This document shows, piece after piece, positions 30,143-38,213 of a stretch of 53,931 bases of DNA. Position 1 is the stretch's first letter. Each line of letters opens with the position of its first letter. The notes beneath the pieces were generated by a model that was given only the letters and a program-made list of their open reading frames with translations, had not been told where the DNA came from and made no database searches. Source of the stretch: a virus; the IMG/VR virus record IMGVR_UViG_3300042936_001056, positions 1 to 53,931 of that record. One strand, given 5' to 3'. The position numbers and the translations under genes are program-made.

Positions 30143-32608
30143 TTATTCACTTTTTATAATAATTTCATCTTTTGGTTTGGAATAACTTATTTTGATGGTA
30201 CCATTTTCTTTAATTTTACCACTTAAAATTTCTTCAGAGATTGGATCTTCTATGTGTTTTTGTATTGATCTATTCAAAGGTCTGGCACCATAATCTTCAC
30301 TATAACCATCATCAACTAAGTAATCCCTAACAGTTTTATTAATGATTAGGTTATACCCTATTTCACTAACTCTATTCTTAAGTTTCTGTAATTCTAAATC
30401 TACGACTTTACCAATTTCTTCTTTGGTAAGTGATTTAAATATGATTACATCATCTAATCTGTTAAGGAATTCGGGTGGGAATTGTTTTTTCAATTCATCA
30501 GTTAAAAGACTTTCTTTAATAGAATCTTCCCTTTCAATTTTAGATTTAGTGCCAAAACCTACACCTGTTCCAAAGTCTTGTAATTTTTTAACACCCACAT
30601 TAGATGTCATAATTACCATACAATTTTTAAAGTTTACTTTCCTACCAGAACTATCTGTAAGTTGTCCATCATCTAATAACTGTAACAATGTGTTATAAAT
30701 TTCTTTATTTGCCTTCTCTATCTCATCAAATAGTACAATTGAGTAAGGTTTTCTTCTAACCTTCTCAGTTAATTGTCCACCATCACCATGACCAACATAT
30801 CCTGGAGGGGACCCAATAAGTCTTGATATCGAATGTTTTTCTTGAAATTCTGACATATCTAACCTAATCAATGAATCCTCATCACCGAAAAGATATTCCG
30901 CCAATCTTTTAGCAATATGTGTTTTACCCACACCAGTTGGACCTAAAAACATAAAAGTACCTATTGGTTTTTTTGGGTTACGAATACCTACTCTATTTCT
31001 TCTAATGGATTTGGCAATTTTTTCTAACGCAATTTCTTGTCCAATAATAGATTTTTTTAACTCATTCTCTATCTCTAACATTCGTTTACCCTGATCACCA
31101 CTAATTCTTTTTAGTGGAATACCTGTCATAGATGAAACTACTTCATTAACATCCTCTATAGTGACAACAGTCCTTTCGTTATTTAAGTTAGTAACCCATT
31201 TTTCTTTTTCAAATATAAGTTTTTCATTTACTTCTCTTTCCTCATCTCTTAATTTCGCAGCCTCTTCGTATTTTTGTTTTTTAACAACTTCACTTTTCCT
31301 GTTCTTTATCTCACCAATCATCTCCTCTAATTTACTTATAGATGCGGGTGGTTTGATAGATAGTTGACTTTTGGATCCAATCTCATCCATAATATCAATT
31401 GCCTTATCAGGAAACTCTCTATCAGTAATATACCTATCTGCCATTTTAACACAATGTACTATAGTTTCTAATGGGTAAGTTACTTTATGGTAAGTTTCGT
31501 ATGAAGACTTAATTTTATCCAATATTTGAATTGTTTCCTCTATTGTAGGTGGATCAATTAATACTTGTTGAAATCTTCTGGCCAATGCACCATCTTTTTC
31601 TATATGTTCTCTATATTCATCTAATGTGGTTGCACCTATCAATTGGATATCACCTCTAGCCAATGCGGGTTTTAATACGTTAGCCGCATCCATAGAACCC
31701 GACGCATTTCCAGCACCAACCATAGTATGTAATTCATCAATAAATAAAATCACATTGTCAACCTCCATTAATTCATCGACCACACCTTTTATCCTCTCCT
31801 CGAATTGTCCCCTATATTTTGTACCTGCAACTAAAGATGTTAAATCTAATGATACAACTCTTTTATCTAATAAAGTTCTTGGTGCATCACCCTGTGCAAT
31901 TTTTAGTGCCAACCCCTCAATGATAGTTGTTTTACCTACACCAGGATCACCTATCAAAACAGGATTATTTTTTTTCTTTCTCGCCAAAATTTGGGCAACC
32001 CTTTGTATTGACTCATCTCGACCAATAACGGGATCAATTTTACCTTCAGACGCTCTTTTAGTAACATCCACAGAAAAATTATTTAAAATAGGAGTTTCAT
32101 TAGATTTAGTACTACCTTTTGGTTTCGGTATTTTACTAAAATTGTCTTCATCATTCCCACTTACTGGTTCTATTGAGTTCTCAATAGAAGTTTTATAACT
32201 ATTATAATTTATCTTCATACCTTTTAATATACTACTTATGTCATTTTTTACTTTTAAAGTTGCCAATAAAATATGTTCGGTGTCCAAATAATCGTTATTC
32301 ATTAAATCACATTCTTTTTCCGCACCTTTCATAATATTTTCAGTAACAGTCTCCAATGGATATTCTTTTTTGTTTAGTAACATAGTATTGTAGTCATCCC
32401 TATCTTTATGTAATTTCCTCTCAATACTCTTATGTAACTTATCAACATCTACACCCATATTAATTAACACTTTAATCGCATTATTATTATAATCATTTAT
32501 CAATGAGATGATTATATGTTCAATCTTTACTTCATTATCCCCATAAAATTTAGCCTGTTTGATGGACATATTTATGATTTTCTTCACCTTAGGCAAAATC
32601 TTTTTCAT
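30143..32608 (-). CDS. clpC: ClpC-like AAA+ unfoldase
   Basis: 821 residues from ATG 32608 (the frame is open to 32653, but that start lies in the promoter). Order: Clp N-domain repeats (about 1-145), first AAA module with Walker A GDPGVGKTT (about 220-228) and Walker B FIDELH, a UvrB/C-like coiled segment (QKYEEAAKLRDEERE), second AAA module with GPTGVGKTH and FDEIEK, and a C-terminal sensor-2 region (YGARPLNR). GVGF resembles the ClpP-docking tripeptide. ClpC unfolds proteins for ClpP. No phage ClpP is in the window, so it may use the host's or act as a chaperone. Confidence 0.92.
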   Translation of the reverse strand: MKKILPKVKKIINMSIKQAKFYGDNEVKIEHIIISLINDYNNNAIKVLINMGVDVDKLHKSIERKLHKDRDDYNTMLLNKKEYPLETVTENIMKGAEKECDLMNNDYLDTEHILLATLKVKNDISSILKGMKINYNSYKTSIENSIEPVSGNDEDNFSKIPKPKGSTKSNETPILNNFSVDVTKRASEGKIDPVIGRDESIQRVAQILARKKKNNPVLIGDPGVGKTTIIEGLALKIAQGDAPRTLLDKRVVSLDLTSLVAGTKYRGQFEERIKGVVDELMEVDNVILFIDELHTMVGAGNASGSMDAANVLKPALARGDIQLIGATTLDEYREHIEKDGALARRFQQVLIDPPTIEETIQILDKIKSSYETYHKVTYPLETIVHCVKMADRYITDREFPDKAIDIMDEIGSKSQLSIKPPASISKLEEMIGEIKNRKSEVVKKQKYEEAAKLRDEEREVNEKLIFEKEKWVTNLNNERTVVTIEDVNEVVSSMTGIPLKRISGDQGKRMLEIENELKKSIIGQEIALEKIAKSIRRNRVGIRNPKKPIGTFMFLGPTGVGKTHIAKRLAEYLFGDEDSLIRLDMSEFQEKHSISRLIGSPPGYVGHGDGGQLTEKVRRKPYSIVLFDEIEKANKEIYNTLLQLLDDGQLTDSSGRKVNFKNCMVIMTSNVGVKKLQDFGTGVGFGTKSKIEREDSIKESLLTDELKKQFPPEFLNRLDDVIIFKSLTKEEIGKVVDLELQKLKNRVSEIGYNLIINKTVRDYLVDDGYSEDYGARPLNRSIQKHIEDPISEEILSGKIKENGTIKISYSKPKDEIIIKSE

Positions 32609-32614
32609 ACGCGA

Positions 32615-32646
32615 TTTGTTTTTTATTATAAATATCCTTATCTTTG
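32615..32646 (+). promoter_or_regulatory. Host-type promoter (class E) for the methyltransferase
   Basis: TTTG 32615-32618, 20-base spacer, TATCTTTG 32639-32646; ATG at 32670. The overlap with the opposite late-type motif means the two genes compete for the same DNA. Confidence 0.75.
32621..32637 (-). promoter_or_regulatory. Late-type motif for the ClpC-like gene
   Basis: Minus strand GGATATTTATAATAAAA, lying wholly inside the plus-strand host-type promoter at 32615-32646. Confidence 0.55.
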
Positions 32647-32669
32647 TATTCAAATTTAATAAATAAATT

Positions 32670-33593
32670 ATGAAAAGTCAATATGAAGTTATTTTGGGTG
32701 ACACTAAAAATGTGTTAAAGGAGATGATTGAAAAAGGTGAAAGGGTTGATATGATTTTCACTTCCCCACCATATTATTCTATGAGAAAGAACTATAGTGG
32801 TAACAATGATGGTGAAGTTGGATCAATACACGTTGATGAATACGCAGATTGGTTTTTAGAATTTACTGAACTATTCCTTAAGGTTTTAAAACCTAATGGT
32901 AGTTTTTTCTTAAATATTAATGATAAAATAGACGATGGGACAATTCACCCAGTATTAGATGAGTTAAAGTATAAAATGCGTAAACAGGGGTGGAATTTAG
33001 TGGCTAAACCTTATATTTGGTTTAAAAAGAACGCCATTCCTACAAATTGTAAGTATCGAGCAATTGATAGGTACGAATACGTTTTCCACTTCTCAAATTC
33101 AAACAAACCTAAATTTAGGGCAGATAACTGTAGAACTGAACATTCGGAAGTAACTAAAAAAAGATTTTTGAAACCTGTTACTACGATTGGGTCTAGAGAT
33201 GGTGTATATGATTCACAAATGAGAGAATTAAATGAAAAGGGTTCGTTACCACACAATGTAGTAATTGCTGCTTCAGAAACAAACCCAAGCGTACTACACC
33301 CAGCACCGTTTTCTGTTGAGTTGGTGGATTGGTTCGTAAGGATTGGTAGTGATGAAAACGATATCATTATGGATCCTTTTGCAGGGTCATCAACAACAGG
33401 TATTGCAGCACTTAAAAACAATAGAAAGTTTATTGGTGTGGATTTGGTACCGTTTAATGTTGAGTTTGGAACTAAGCGGTTAAATCATTTTTTAGAAACT
33501 GGTGATGAATACATCCCTAAAAATCTTTTAGAGGATAAAGGTATTGATGCTAATTATTATAAAATTAAAGGTAAACACATTAACAATCCGTGA
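32670..33593 (+). CDS. DNA methyltransferase, beta-class (N4-C or N6-A)
   Basis: 307 residues. Catalytic motif TSPPYY (31-36) comes before the AdoMet-binding motif DPFAGSSTTG (from Asp235), the order of beta-class enzymes. SPPY allows N4-cytosine or N6-adenine methylation. The region between holds the target recognition part. No cognate nuclease is adjacent, so it is an orphan methylase, probably protecting phage DNA from restriction. A short hairpin (GTGACA-AAG-TGTCAC) overlaps the stop codon. Confidence 0.92.
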   Translation: MKSQYEVILGDTKNVLKEMIEKGERVDMIFTSPPYYSMRKNYSGNNDGEVGSIHVDEYADWFLEFTELFLKVLKPNGSFFLNINDKIDDGTIHPVLDELKYKMRKQGWNLVAKPYIWFKKNAIPTNCKYRAIDRYEYVFHFSNSNKPKFRADNCRTEHSEVTKKRFLKPVTTIGSRDGVYDSQMRELNEKGSLPHNVVIAASETNPSVLHPAPFSVELVDWFVRIGSDENDIIMDPFAGSSTTGIAALKNNRKFIGVDLVPFNVEFGTKRLNHFLETGDEYIPKNLLEDKGIDANYYKIKGKHINNP

Positions 33594-33659
33594 CAAAGTG
33601 TCACACTTTAAGAAATACTTTTTAACTTTACTTATCTTAGGTTTTATCTATATTTAGAT

Positions 33660-33688
33660 TTGACAAAATAACATTATTTACTTATAAT
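33660..33688 (+). promoter_or_regulatory. Class M promoter, perfect sigma70-type consensus
   Basis: TTGACA 33660-33665, 17-base spacer, TATAAT 33683-33688. The ATG at 33695 falls at the expected transcription start, so the mRNA is probably leaderless. Confidence 0.75.
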
Positions 33689-33694
33689 TATAAA

Positions 33695-33919
33695 ATGATA
33701 CCTAGTGCACCAAAATTTAGAAAAATAGTATTACTTCTTAAGGATACTGAGGGTAAACCTTCAGATAGGGTTGAGTATTTGGACTCTGCAATGATAATAA
33801 CAGGAAATTACGTTATTATTACAGAAGAAAGGGAAGTTTCTATTGATGAACCGTCAACAATAGATGGAAGAATATATCAAATGGAAAACATCCACTCATA
33901 TAAATTATACAAAGATTAA
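33695..33919 (+). CDS. Small protein, unknown
   Basis: 74 residues, beginning MIPSAPKFRKIVLLLKDTEG, probably a small beta-rich domain. First gene of an apparent operon (33695-35489 or further) driven by a class M promoter, with the KTSC protein three bases downstream. Untagged. Confidence 0.7.
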   Translation: MIPSAPKFRKIVLLLKDTEGKPSDRVEYLDSAMIITGNYVIITEEREVSIDEPSTIDGRIYQMENIHSYKLYKD

Positions 33920-33922
33920 AAT

Positions 33923-34219
33923 ATGGTTTTAAATAAGTACGAAGAAAATGGATCAATAGAATGTCTATACGATTCATCAAATATTTTGGGTTCAAAATAT
34001 ATTACGACAGATAAAAAGTTGGCAATAATTTTTGGTTCAGGTAGACAATATGTCTATGAAGGTGTCAAATATGAGGACTATAAGAAATTCGAATCATCTG
34101 AAAGTCAAGGTAAGACTCTACACACTATCCTTAAAAAATACCCATATACTCAATCTAAAGACACATTAGATGTTTCACCTTTAGTAGAACAAATTAATGA
34201 AATAAAGAAGAATTTGTAA
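33923..34219 (+). CDS. KTSC-domain-like protein
   Basis: 98 residues. SSNILGSKYITTDKKLAIIF, RQYVYEGVKYEDYKKF and SSESQGKTLHTIL follow the order of the KTSC domain, a small domain of unknown role often found in phages and near nucleic-acid enzymes. One base separates it from thyA. Confidence 0.7.
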   Translation: MVLNKYEENGSIECLYDSSNILGSKYITTDKKLAIIFGSGRQYVYEGVKYEDYKKFESSESQGKTLHTILKKYPYTQSKDTLDVSPLVEQINEIKKNL

Positions 34220-34220
34220 G

Positions 34221-35489
34221 ATGAATAGTTTAGATAAAAAATATACTGACTTACTTCAAGACATTATTGATAATGGAATAACAAAGTCTGATCGAACAGG
34301 AACTGGTACTCTTTCAGTATTTGGGAGACAGATAAGACATAAAATGAGTGAGGGGTTTCCTTTAATAACAACAAAAAAAATGTATTTTAAGGGAATTACT
34401 ACTGAATTGTTGTGGTTCTTACGTGGAGATACAAACATTAAGTACCTGATAGACAATGATTGTCATATCTGGAATGGTGATGCAATGAAGAACTATGAGT
34501 ATCAGAATGGAGAAATTGATTGGGGTCCTTTTATTACAAAAGAAGAATCATTTGTTGAAAAAATCAAAACTGATGATGAGTTTGCTAAAAAGTGGGGTGA
34601 GTTAGGTCCAATTTATGGTGCGCAATGGAGAAATTGGTTAACATATAAACCTTCAAATAATACGGGAAGTTTCTATCAATCGGGTAATATAGACCAAATC
34701 CAAAACCTAATCAACGACCTCAAAACAAATCCAGACTCAAGACGATTAATGGTTTCAGCTTGGAATGTTGGTGAATTAGACCAAATGACACTTCCTCCTT
34801 GTCATTATGGATTTCAAGTTTATACAAGAGAGTTGAGTACAAAAGAAAGATGGGAATGGTATGGTAAAAATGGTGGTCCATATGGTGAGATTAAATTAAT
34901 TGGAATGATGGTTTATGAAAATGAAAAAGATAATTCACATATAAAATCTTGGTTAGAAAAATGGGCACCTAATGTACCAACCAGAGCAATCTCTTTAATG
35001 TGGAATCAACGTTCAGTAGATACATTCTTAGGTTTACCATTCAACATTGCATCTTACGGTTTACTACTTGAAATCATTGCAAAAGAAGTTAATATGGTTC
35101 CTGATGAATTGATTGGTAATTTAGGTGATACACATTTGTATTTGAATCATATTGAACAGGCAAAGGAACAGATTGGTATGGATTTAACTGATGAGGAGAG
35201 ATACCATATTTGGTTTGGTAATAATTATGAAACAGGAATGGAGAGATTTTTTGACCCAAATAATCTACCTAATTTTGATGATGTTTATTATGAACCAACC
35301 CCAAGCCGAACAAGAGAGCCGTACGCATTACCACAACTTTCCTTTTTAGACGAGTATCATTATATGAGTGATACTGAATTAGTAGGATCTATAGAATTTT
35401 CTGAAAAAATAAATAAATTTAGACCCGATTTCTTTAAAATAGAAAATTATCAATCACACCCATCAATTAAAGCACCTTTAAGTAATTAA
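34221..35489 (+). CDS. thyA: Thymidylate synthase
   Basis: 422 residues, longer than the usual 264-320. It converts dUMP to dTMP with methylene-tetrahydrofolate, supplying thymidine for this AT-rich DNA. Visible: SDRTGTGTLSVFG (substrate loop), ELLWFLRGDTN, YGAQWRNW, the Arg pair PDSRRLMVSAWN, catalytic Cys194 in LPPCHYGFQ, and GLPFNIASYGLL with a later HLYLNH. An extra segment around 210-255 (RELSTKERWEWYGKNGG...) and a long C-terminus account for the length. No intron or frameshift seen. Confidence 0.97.
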   Translation: MNSLDKKYTDLLQDIIDNGITKSDRTGTGTLSVFGRQIRHKMSEGFPLITTKKMYFKGITTELLWFLRGDTNIKYLIDNDCHIWNGDAMKNYEYQNGEIDWGPFITKEESFVEKIKTDDEFAKKWGELGPIYGAQWRNWLTYKPSNNTGSFYQSGNIDQIQNLINDLKTNPDSRRLMVSAWNVGELDQMTLPPCHYGFQVYTRELSTKERWEWYGKNGGPYGEIKLIGMMVYENEKDNSHIKSWLEKWAPNVPTRAISLMWNQRSVDTFLGLPFNIASYGLLLEIIAKEVNMVPDELIGNLGDTHLYLNHIEQAKEQIGMDLTDEERYHIWFGNNYETGMERFFDPNNLPNFDDVYYEPTPSRTREPYALPQLSFLDEYHYMSDTELVGSIEFSEKINKFRPDFFKIENYQSHPSIKAPLSN

Positions 35490-35492
35490 TAT

Positions 35493-35825
35493 ATGATAGG
35501 AGAAGCAAAAATAGTACATTTAAAAAGTAATGCACAAAAATTAGAGACTTGGATTGCAATGATTAATGGTGAAATTGTGGGACACATTTATATGGAGAGA
35601 GAGGACGGGTTAAAAATAAAATTCTTAGACGCTTGGGTTCACGAAGATCACAGACGTAAAGGTATTTTTAGAATGTTATGGGAGGCTAGATGGAATTATG
35701 TTGCAGAAAAATATTCTGGATGGTTGGCATACGCATGGTGTAAACCTGCATCTCTACCATTATTATTGGAAAAAGGTTTTGATGCGGGTGAGATGTGTAC
35801 ATATGTAGAAAAGAAGATAAATTGA
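35493..35825 (+). CDS. GNAT-family acetyltransferase
   Basis: 110 residues. A compact GNAT core: IAMINGEIVGHIYM, FLDAWVHEDHRRKGIFRML with the acetyl-CoA pyrophosphate-binding pattern R/Q-x-x-G-I/V, then LLEKGFDAGE near the end. Substrate unknown. Three bases after thyA, so in the same operon. Short for the family, lacking an N-terminal strand. Confidence 0.8.
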   Translation: MIGEAKIVHLKSNAQKLETWIAMINGEIVGHIYMEREDGLKIKFLDAWVHEDHRRKGIFRMLWEARWNYVAEKYSGWLAYAWCKPASLPLLLEKGFDAGEMCTYVEKKIN

Positions 35826-36019
35826 GGTCGTTTATAAAATATACACTTCTTTGGGTATCCCAAAATTTATCAATTCCTTTTTGGACTGTAGGACATATTC
35901 ACCTTATGACAACAATATATGAGGATATAATCGAATTAACTATGTCTTTAGGGATGAATATCATAGTGGGTGTGGGATTTTATGTGGGTTGGTTAGACCA
36001 TAAAAATGAAAAAAAATAA
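35822..36019 (+). CDS. Small membrane protein (probable TTG start)
   Basis: About 65 residues from TTG 35822, which overlaps the GNAT stop as TTGA; an ATG at 35795 is in frame but overlaps the GNAT gene by 31 bases. Two hydrophobic segments (TLLWVSQNLSIPFW, and LGMNIIVGVGFYVGWL). Start uncertain. Unknown function. Confidence 0.5.
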   Translation: MRSFIKYTLLWVSQNLSIPFWTVGHIHLMTTIYEDIIELTMSLGMNIIVGVGFYVGWLDHKNEKK

Positions 36020-36037
36020 AAATAAAAATAAAAAAAA

Positions 36038-36310
36038 ATGGAAAAAGTAATATTAAAAGAAACAGTTGTTAGTGGTGACACTAGAAATAATAAAAAGTAT
36101 AATAGAAATAGAAAACCTAAAAACAAAGTAGAAAATGGTGAGAATAATAATAGTATAAAAAATGATTTTTTACTCATCAAAGGAATAAAAATGATCGGTT
36201 CATATAAGATAGGTTCTAATTACTTTATTTATTTACAAAAAAAACCTAATTTTTTACATAGATTTTTCACTAAGTTATTATTAGGTTGGGTTTGGAAAGA
36301 TGTAAAATAA
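36038..36310 (+). CDS. Small protein, unknown
   Basis: 90 residues. Asn/Lys-rich basic N-terminal half, then FIYLQKKPNFLHRFFTKLLL with a Trp-rich end, which could associate with membrane. Preceded by an A-rich leader. Untagged, in a run of small genes after thyA. Confidence 0.6.
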   Translation: MEKVILKETVVSGDTRNNKKYNRNRKPKNKVENGENNNSIKNDFLLIKGIKMIGSYKIGSNYFIYLQKKPNFLHRFFTKLLLGWVWKDVK

Positions 36311-36316
36311 AAAATT

Positions 36317-36511
36317 ATGGAAAAAAGTTATCAGATTAAAAAAATAATGTTGTTAAAAGGCAAATTTCAACACGTTATACTACTTAATACACAGGGTGAG
36401 GTTTTCGAAACTAACTGTTTTGGTGAGGCAATGAAAATATGTGAACTAATGAATGCAAATACCGATAGTGGGTGGAAGTATGAGATAGTACAGATATTAA
36501 ATAATAAATAA
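36317..36511 (+). CDS. Small protein, unknown
   Basis: 64 residues, beginning MEKSYQIKKIMLLKGKFQ; compact alpha/beta composition with NTQGEVFETNCFGEAM. Its stop codon lies within the left arm of an inverted repeat (36506-36521). Confidence 0.6.
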   Translation: MEKSYQIKKIMLLKGKFQHVILLNTQGEVFETNCFGEAMKICELMNANTDSGWKYEIVQILNNK

Positions 36512-36521
36512 GAACGGGCGT
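36506..36521 (+). promoter_or_regulatory. Left arm of a long-range inverted repeat
   Basis: AAATAAGAACGGGCGT is the reverse complement of 36963-36979 apart from one extra T there. The pair flanks the 36555 gene. Confidence 0.7.
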
Positions 36522-36554
36522 TCAAATAACATAAAAAATTAAAAAATAAAAATT

Positions 36555-36953
36555 ATGGAAACAATTTCATTCGCTTTGGGTGTGGCTTCTGTCTTAGTTG
36601 TGCTTTTGGGTACGGTTACAGTATGGGTTACGCTTAAGGTTAAAAATTTAATTAAAGAAAATCGTGATTTAATAATTACAATTAACAATTTAGATCAAAA
36701 TATTGATCGTAGATTTGAAAATCTGGAACATCATTATTCAGATGAAATAAAAGAGATAAACGACACTATAAATGTTAGAACAGATGGTGTTTATATTAGA
36801 ATAAAAGAAGAAACGGTATCATTAGAGAGACATATGGATCATATGTTAGAGACTAGTAAAAAATATACCGATTCCAGAATAGATAAGTTAGTAGACTCAT
36901 ATTTCGAACAAAAAGAAATATTAAGTAAAACAAAACAAATTATCAAAGGATAA
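36555..36953 (+). CDS. Membrane-anchored coiled-coil protein
   Basis: 132 residues. One N-terminal membrane segment (FALGVASVLVVLLGTVTVWV), then a long charged coiled coil to the end. Such small anchored coiled-coil proteins occur as phage spanin-like or exclusion proteins, but no feature decides. Flanked by complementary arms, as described for 36506 and 36954. Confidence 0.7.
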   Translation: METISFALGVASVLVVLLGTVTVWVTLKVKNLIKENRDLIITINNLDQNIDRRFENLEHHYSDEIKEINDTINVRTDGVYIRIKEETVSLERHMDHMLETSKKYTDSRIDKLVDSYFEQKEILSKTKQIIKG

Positions 36954-36981
36954 AATAAGATTACGCCCGTTTCTTATTTTA
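36954..36981 (+). terminator. Terminator hairpin whose loop pairs upstream
   Basis: AAATAAGA (36954-36961) pairs with TCTTATTT (36972-36979). The loop TTACGCCCGT also complements AACGGGCGT at 36513-36521, 450 bases upstream, so local and long-range pairings exclude each other in part. Confidence 0.5.
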
Positions 36982-36984
36982 ATT

Positions 36985-37019
36985 GATATTTATCCGTAAG
37001 ATTATATTTATATAAAAAA
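36985..37019 (+). promoter_or_regulatory. Two late-type motifs
   Basis: GATATTTAT at 36985-36993 and TTATATTTATATAAAAAA at 37002-37019, directly after the terminator and before the ATG at 37024. Confidence 0.55.
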
Positions 37020-37023
37020 GTTT

Positions 37024-37818
37024 ATGGAGATAAAAAAAATTACAGAACAAGAGGTTAATGATATTATTCAAAAAGAAAAAATTGATTTATCTTCTTTCGA
37101 AGTCAGAAGTACGTTAAACCCTAAAATTTTTGACGATGAACAACATATGCATGAAGAAATAAGAAGTAGACTTCTTATGATTGCAGATGATTTTTTTGAG
37201 ACATTAAACGTAGAATGGGTAGATATTGATGATATCATATTAACAGGTAGTTTAGCCAACTATAACTGGTCAAAATTTTCAGATGTAGATTTACACATTT
37301 TAGTTGACTTTGAAGAAGTCGATGATAATGAAGAATTAGTAAAAGAATACTTCAACTCAAAGAAAAATTTATGGAATGATAAACACGATATAACTATAAA
37401 AGGTTATGATGTGGAGATATATATGCAAGATACAGAAGAACCTCACGTTTCTAGTGGGGTTTATTCTATTTTATGGGATGGTTGGGTAGTTAAACCAGAT
37501 TCATCAAAAAAAGATATAGATTCTAAAAAAGTAGAACAAAAAGTCAACAGTATTATAGATTCAATAGAAGAGATTTTTTATATGTATAAATCTGGTGAAT
37601 ATGACAAAACTATTAGAAAAATAACCAACCTAAAGGACAAAATTAAAAAAATGAGACAAAGTGGGTTAGATAGAGAAGGTGAGTATTCATTTGAAAATAT
37701 TGCGTTTAAAGTCTTAAGGAGAACAATGTATTTAGATAAATTAAGTGAAATAGAAACTAAGGCATATGATAAATCATTAACACTAGATGAATCAATATTA
37801 AAAATTAAAAATTTATAA
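37024..37818 (+). CDS. Nucleotidyltransferase-like protein with tag-like start
   Basis: 264 residues. GSLANYNWSKFSDVDLHILV (Gly75-Ser76, Asp87, Asp89) is the signature of the polymerase-beta nucleotidyltransferase superfamily, with a possible third acidic residue in VEIYMQ. These enzymes transfer nucleotides to RNA, protein or small molecules. The C-terminal half is helical and charged. The start KKITEQEVNDIIQKE resembles the tag (I-T-E, I-I-x-K-E) but lacks L/I before x-E, so packaging is uncertain. Late-type motif upstream. Confidence 0.75.
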   Translation: MEIKKITEQEVNDIIQKEKIDLSSFEVRSTLNPKIFDDEQHMHEEIRSRLLMIADDFFETLNVEWVDIDDIILTGSLANYNWSKFSDVDLHILVDFEEVDDNEELVKEYFNSKKNLWNDKHDITIKGYDVEIYMQDTEEPHVSSGVYSILWDGWVVKPDSSKKDIDSKKVEQKVNSIIDSIEEIFYMYKSGEYDKTIRKITNLKDKIKKMRQSGLDREGEYSFENIAFKVLRRTMYLDKLSEIETKAYDKSLTLDESILKIKNL

Positions 37819-37849
37819 AAATCTAATTTTGTTTTTTTATTAAAACTGC

Positions 37850-37868
37850 AATATTTATTTAATAAATA
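37850..37868 (+). promoter_or_regulatory. Late-type motif
   Basis: AATATTTATTTAATAAATA before the ATG at 37874. Confidence 0.55.
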
Positions 37869-37873
37869 TAATT

Positions 37874-38194
37874 ATGGCTTCAACTTATTTAACAGGTACT
37901 TTTACAGTAATACACAACACTGGTAATACTAATTTTGATAGTTACGTTTACAGTGCGGTTTACTTTAATACAAATGGTACATATACCATAAACGGATCTT
38001 CAATAACAGGTGTTGCAGGTAAAACAATAGACTTATTAATTCAACAGAGCGGTACTACATTAAATAATGGATTCGCATTATTAGGTAATCTTAAACCTGC
38101 AGGATTATTTCAAACAGGATTAATAACATCAACTGGTGGTACAGAACAATATAGGTTTGTTGACATTAAAACTGGATTACCAACTAACGGATAA
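37874..38194 (+). CDS. Small beta-rich protein, possible virion decoration
   Basis: 106 residues, Thr/Gly/Asn-rich (GTFTVIHNTGNTNFDSYVY, SITGVAGKTIDLLIQQSG), with the composition of a small beta-sandwich typical of capsid or tail decoration proteins. No basic residues to speak of and no tag. First gene in a late-type unit that continues into 38214. Role inferred only from composition and context. Confidence 0.65.
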   Translation: MASTYLTGTFTVIHNTGNTNFDSYVYSAVYFNTNGTYTINGSSITGVAGKTIDLLIQQSGTTLNNGFALLGNLKPAGLFQTGLITSTGGTEQYRFVDIKTGLPTNG

Positions 38195-38213
38195 TAATAA
38201 AAAAAAATAAAAA

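Noticed and set aside
31626-32198. Plus-strand ORF of 190 codons opposite the ClpC-like gene
   Set aside because: It lies entirely inside a conserved AAA+ coding region on the other strand, and its composition is typical of a shadow.
34221-35489. thyA interrupted by an intron, because of its unusual length
   Set aside because: All motifs are in one uninterrupted frame; the extra length is explained by an internal insertion and a C-terminal extension.
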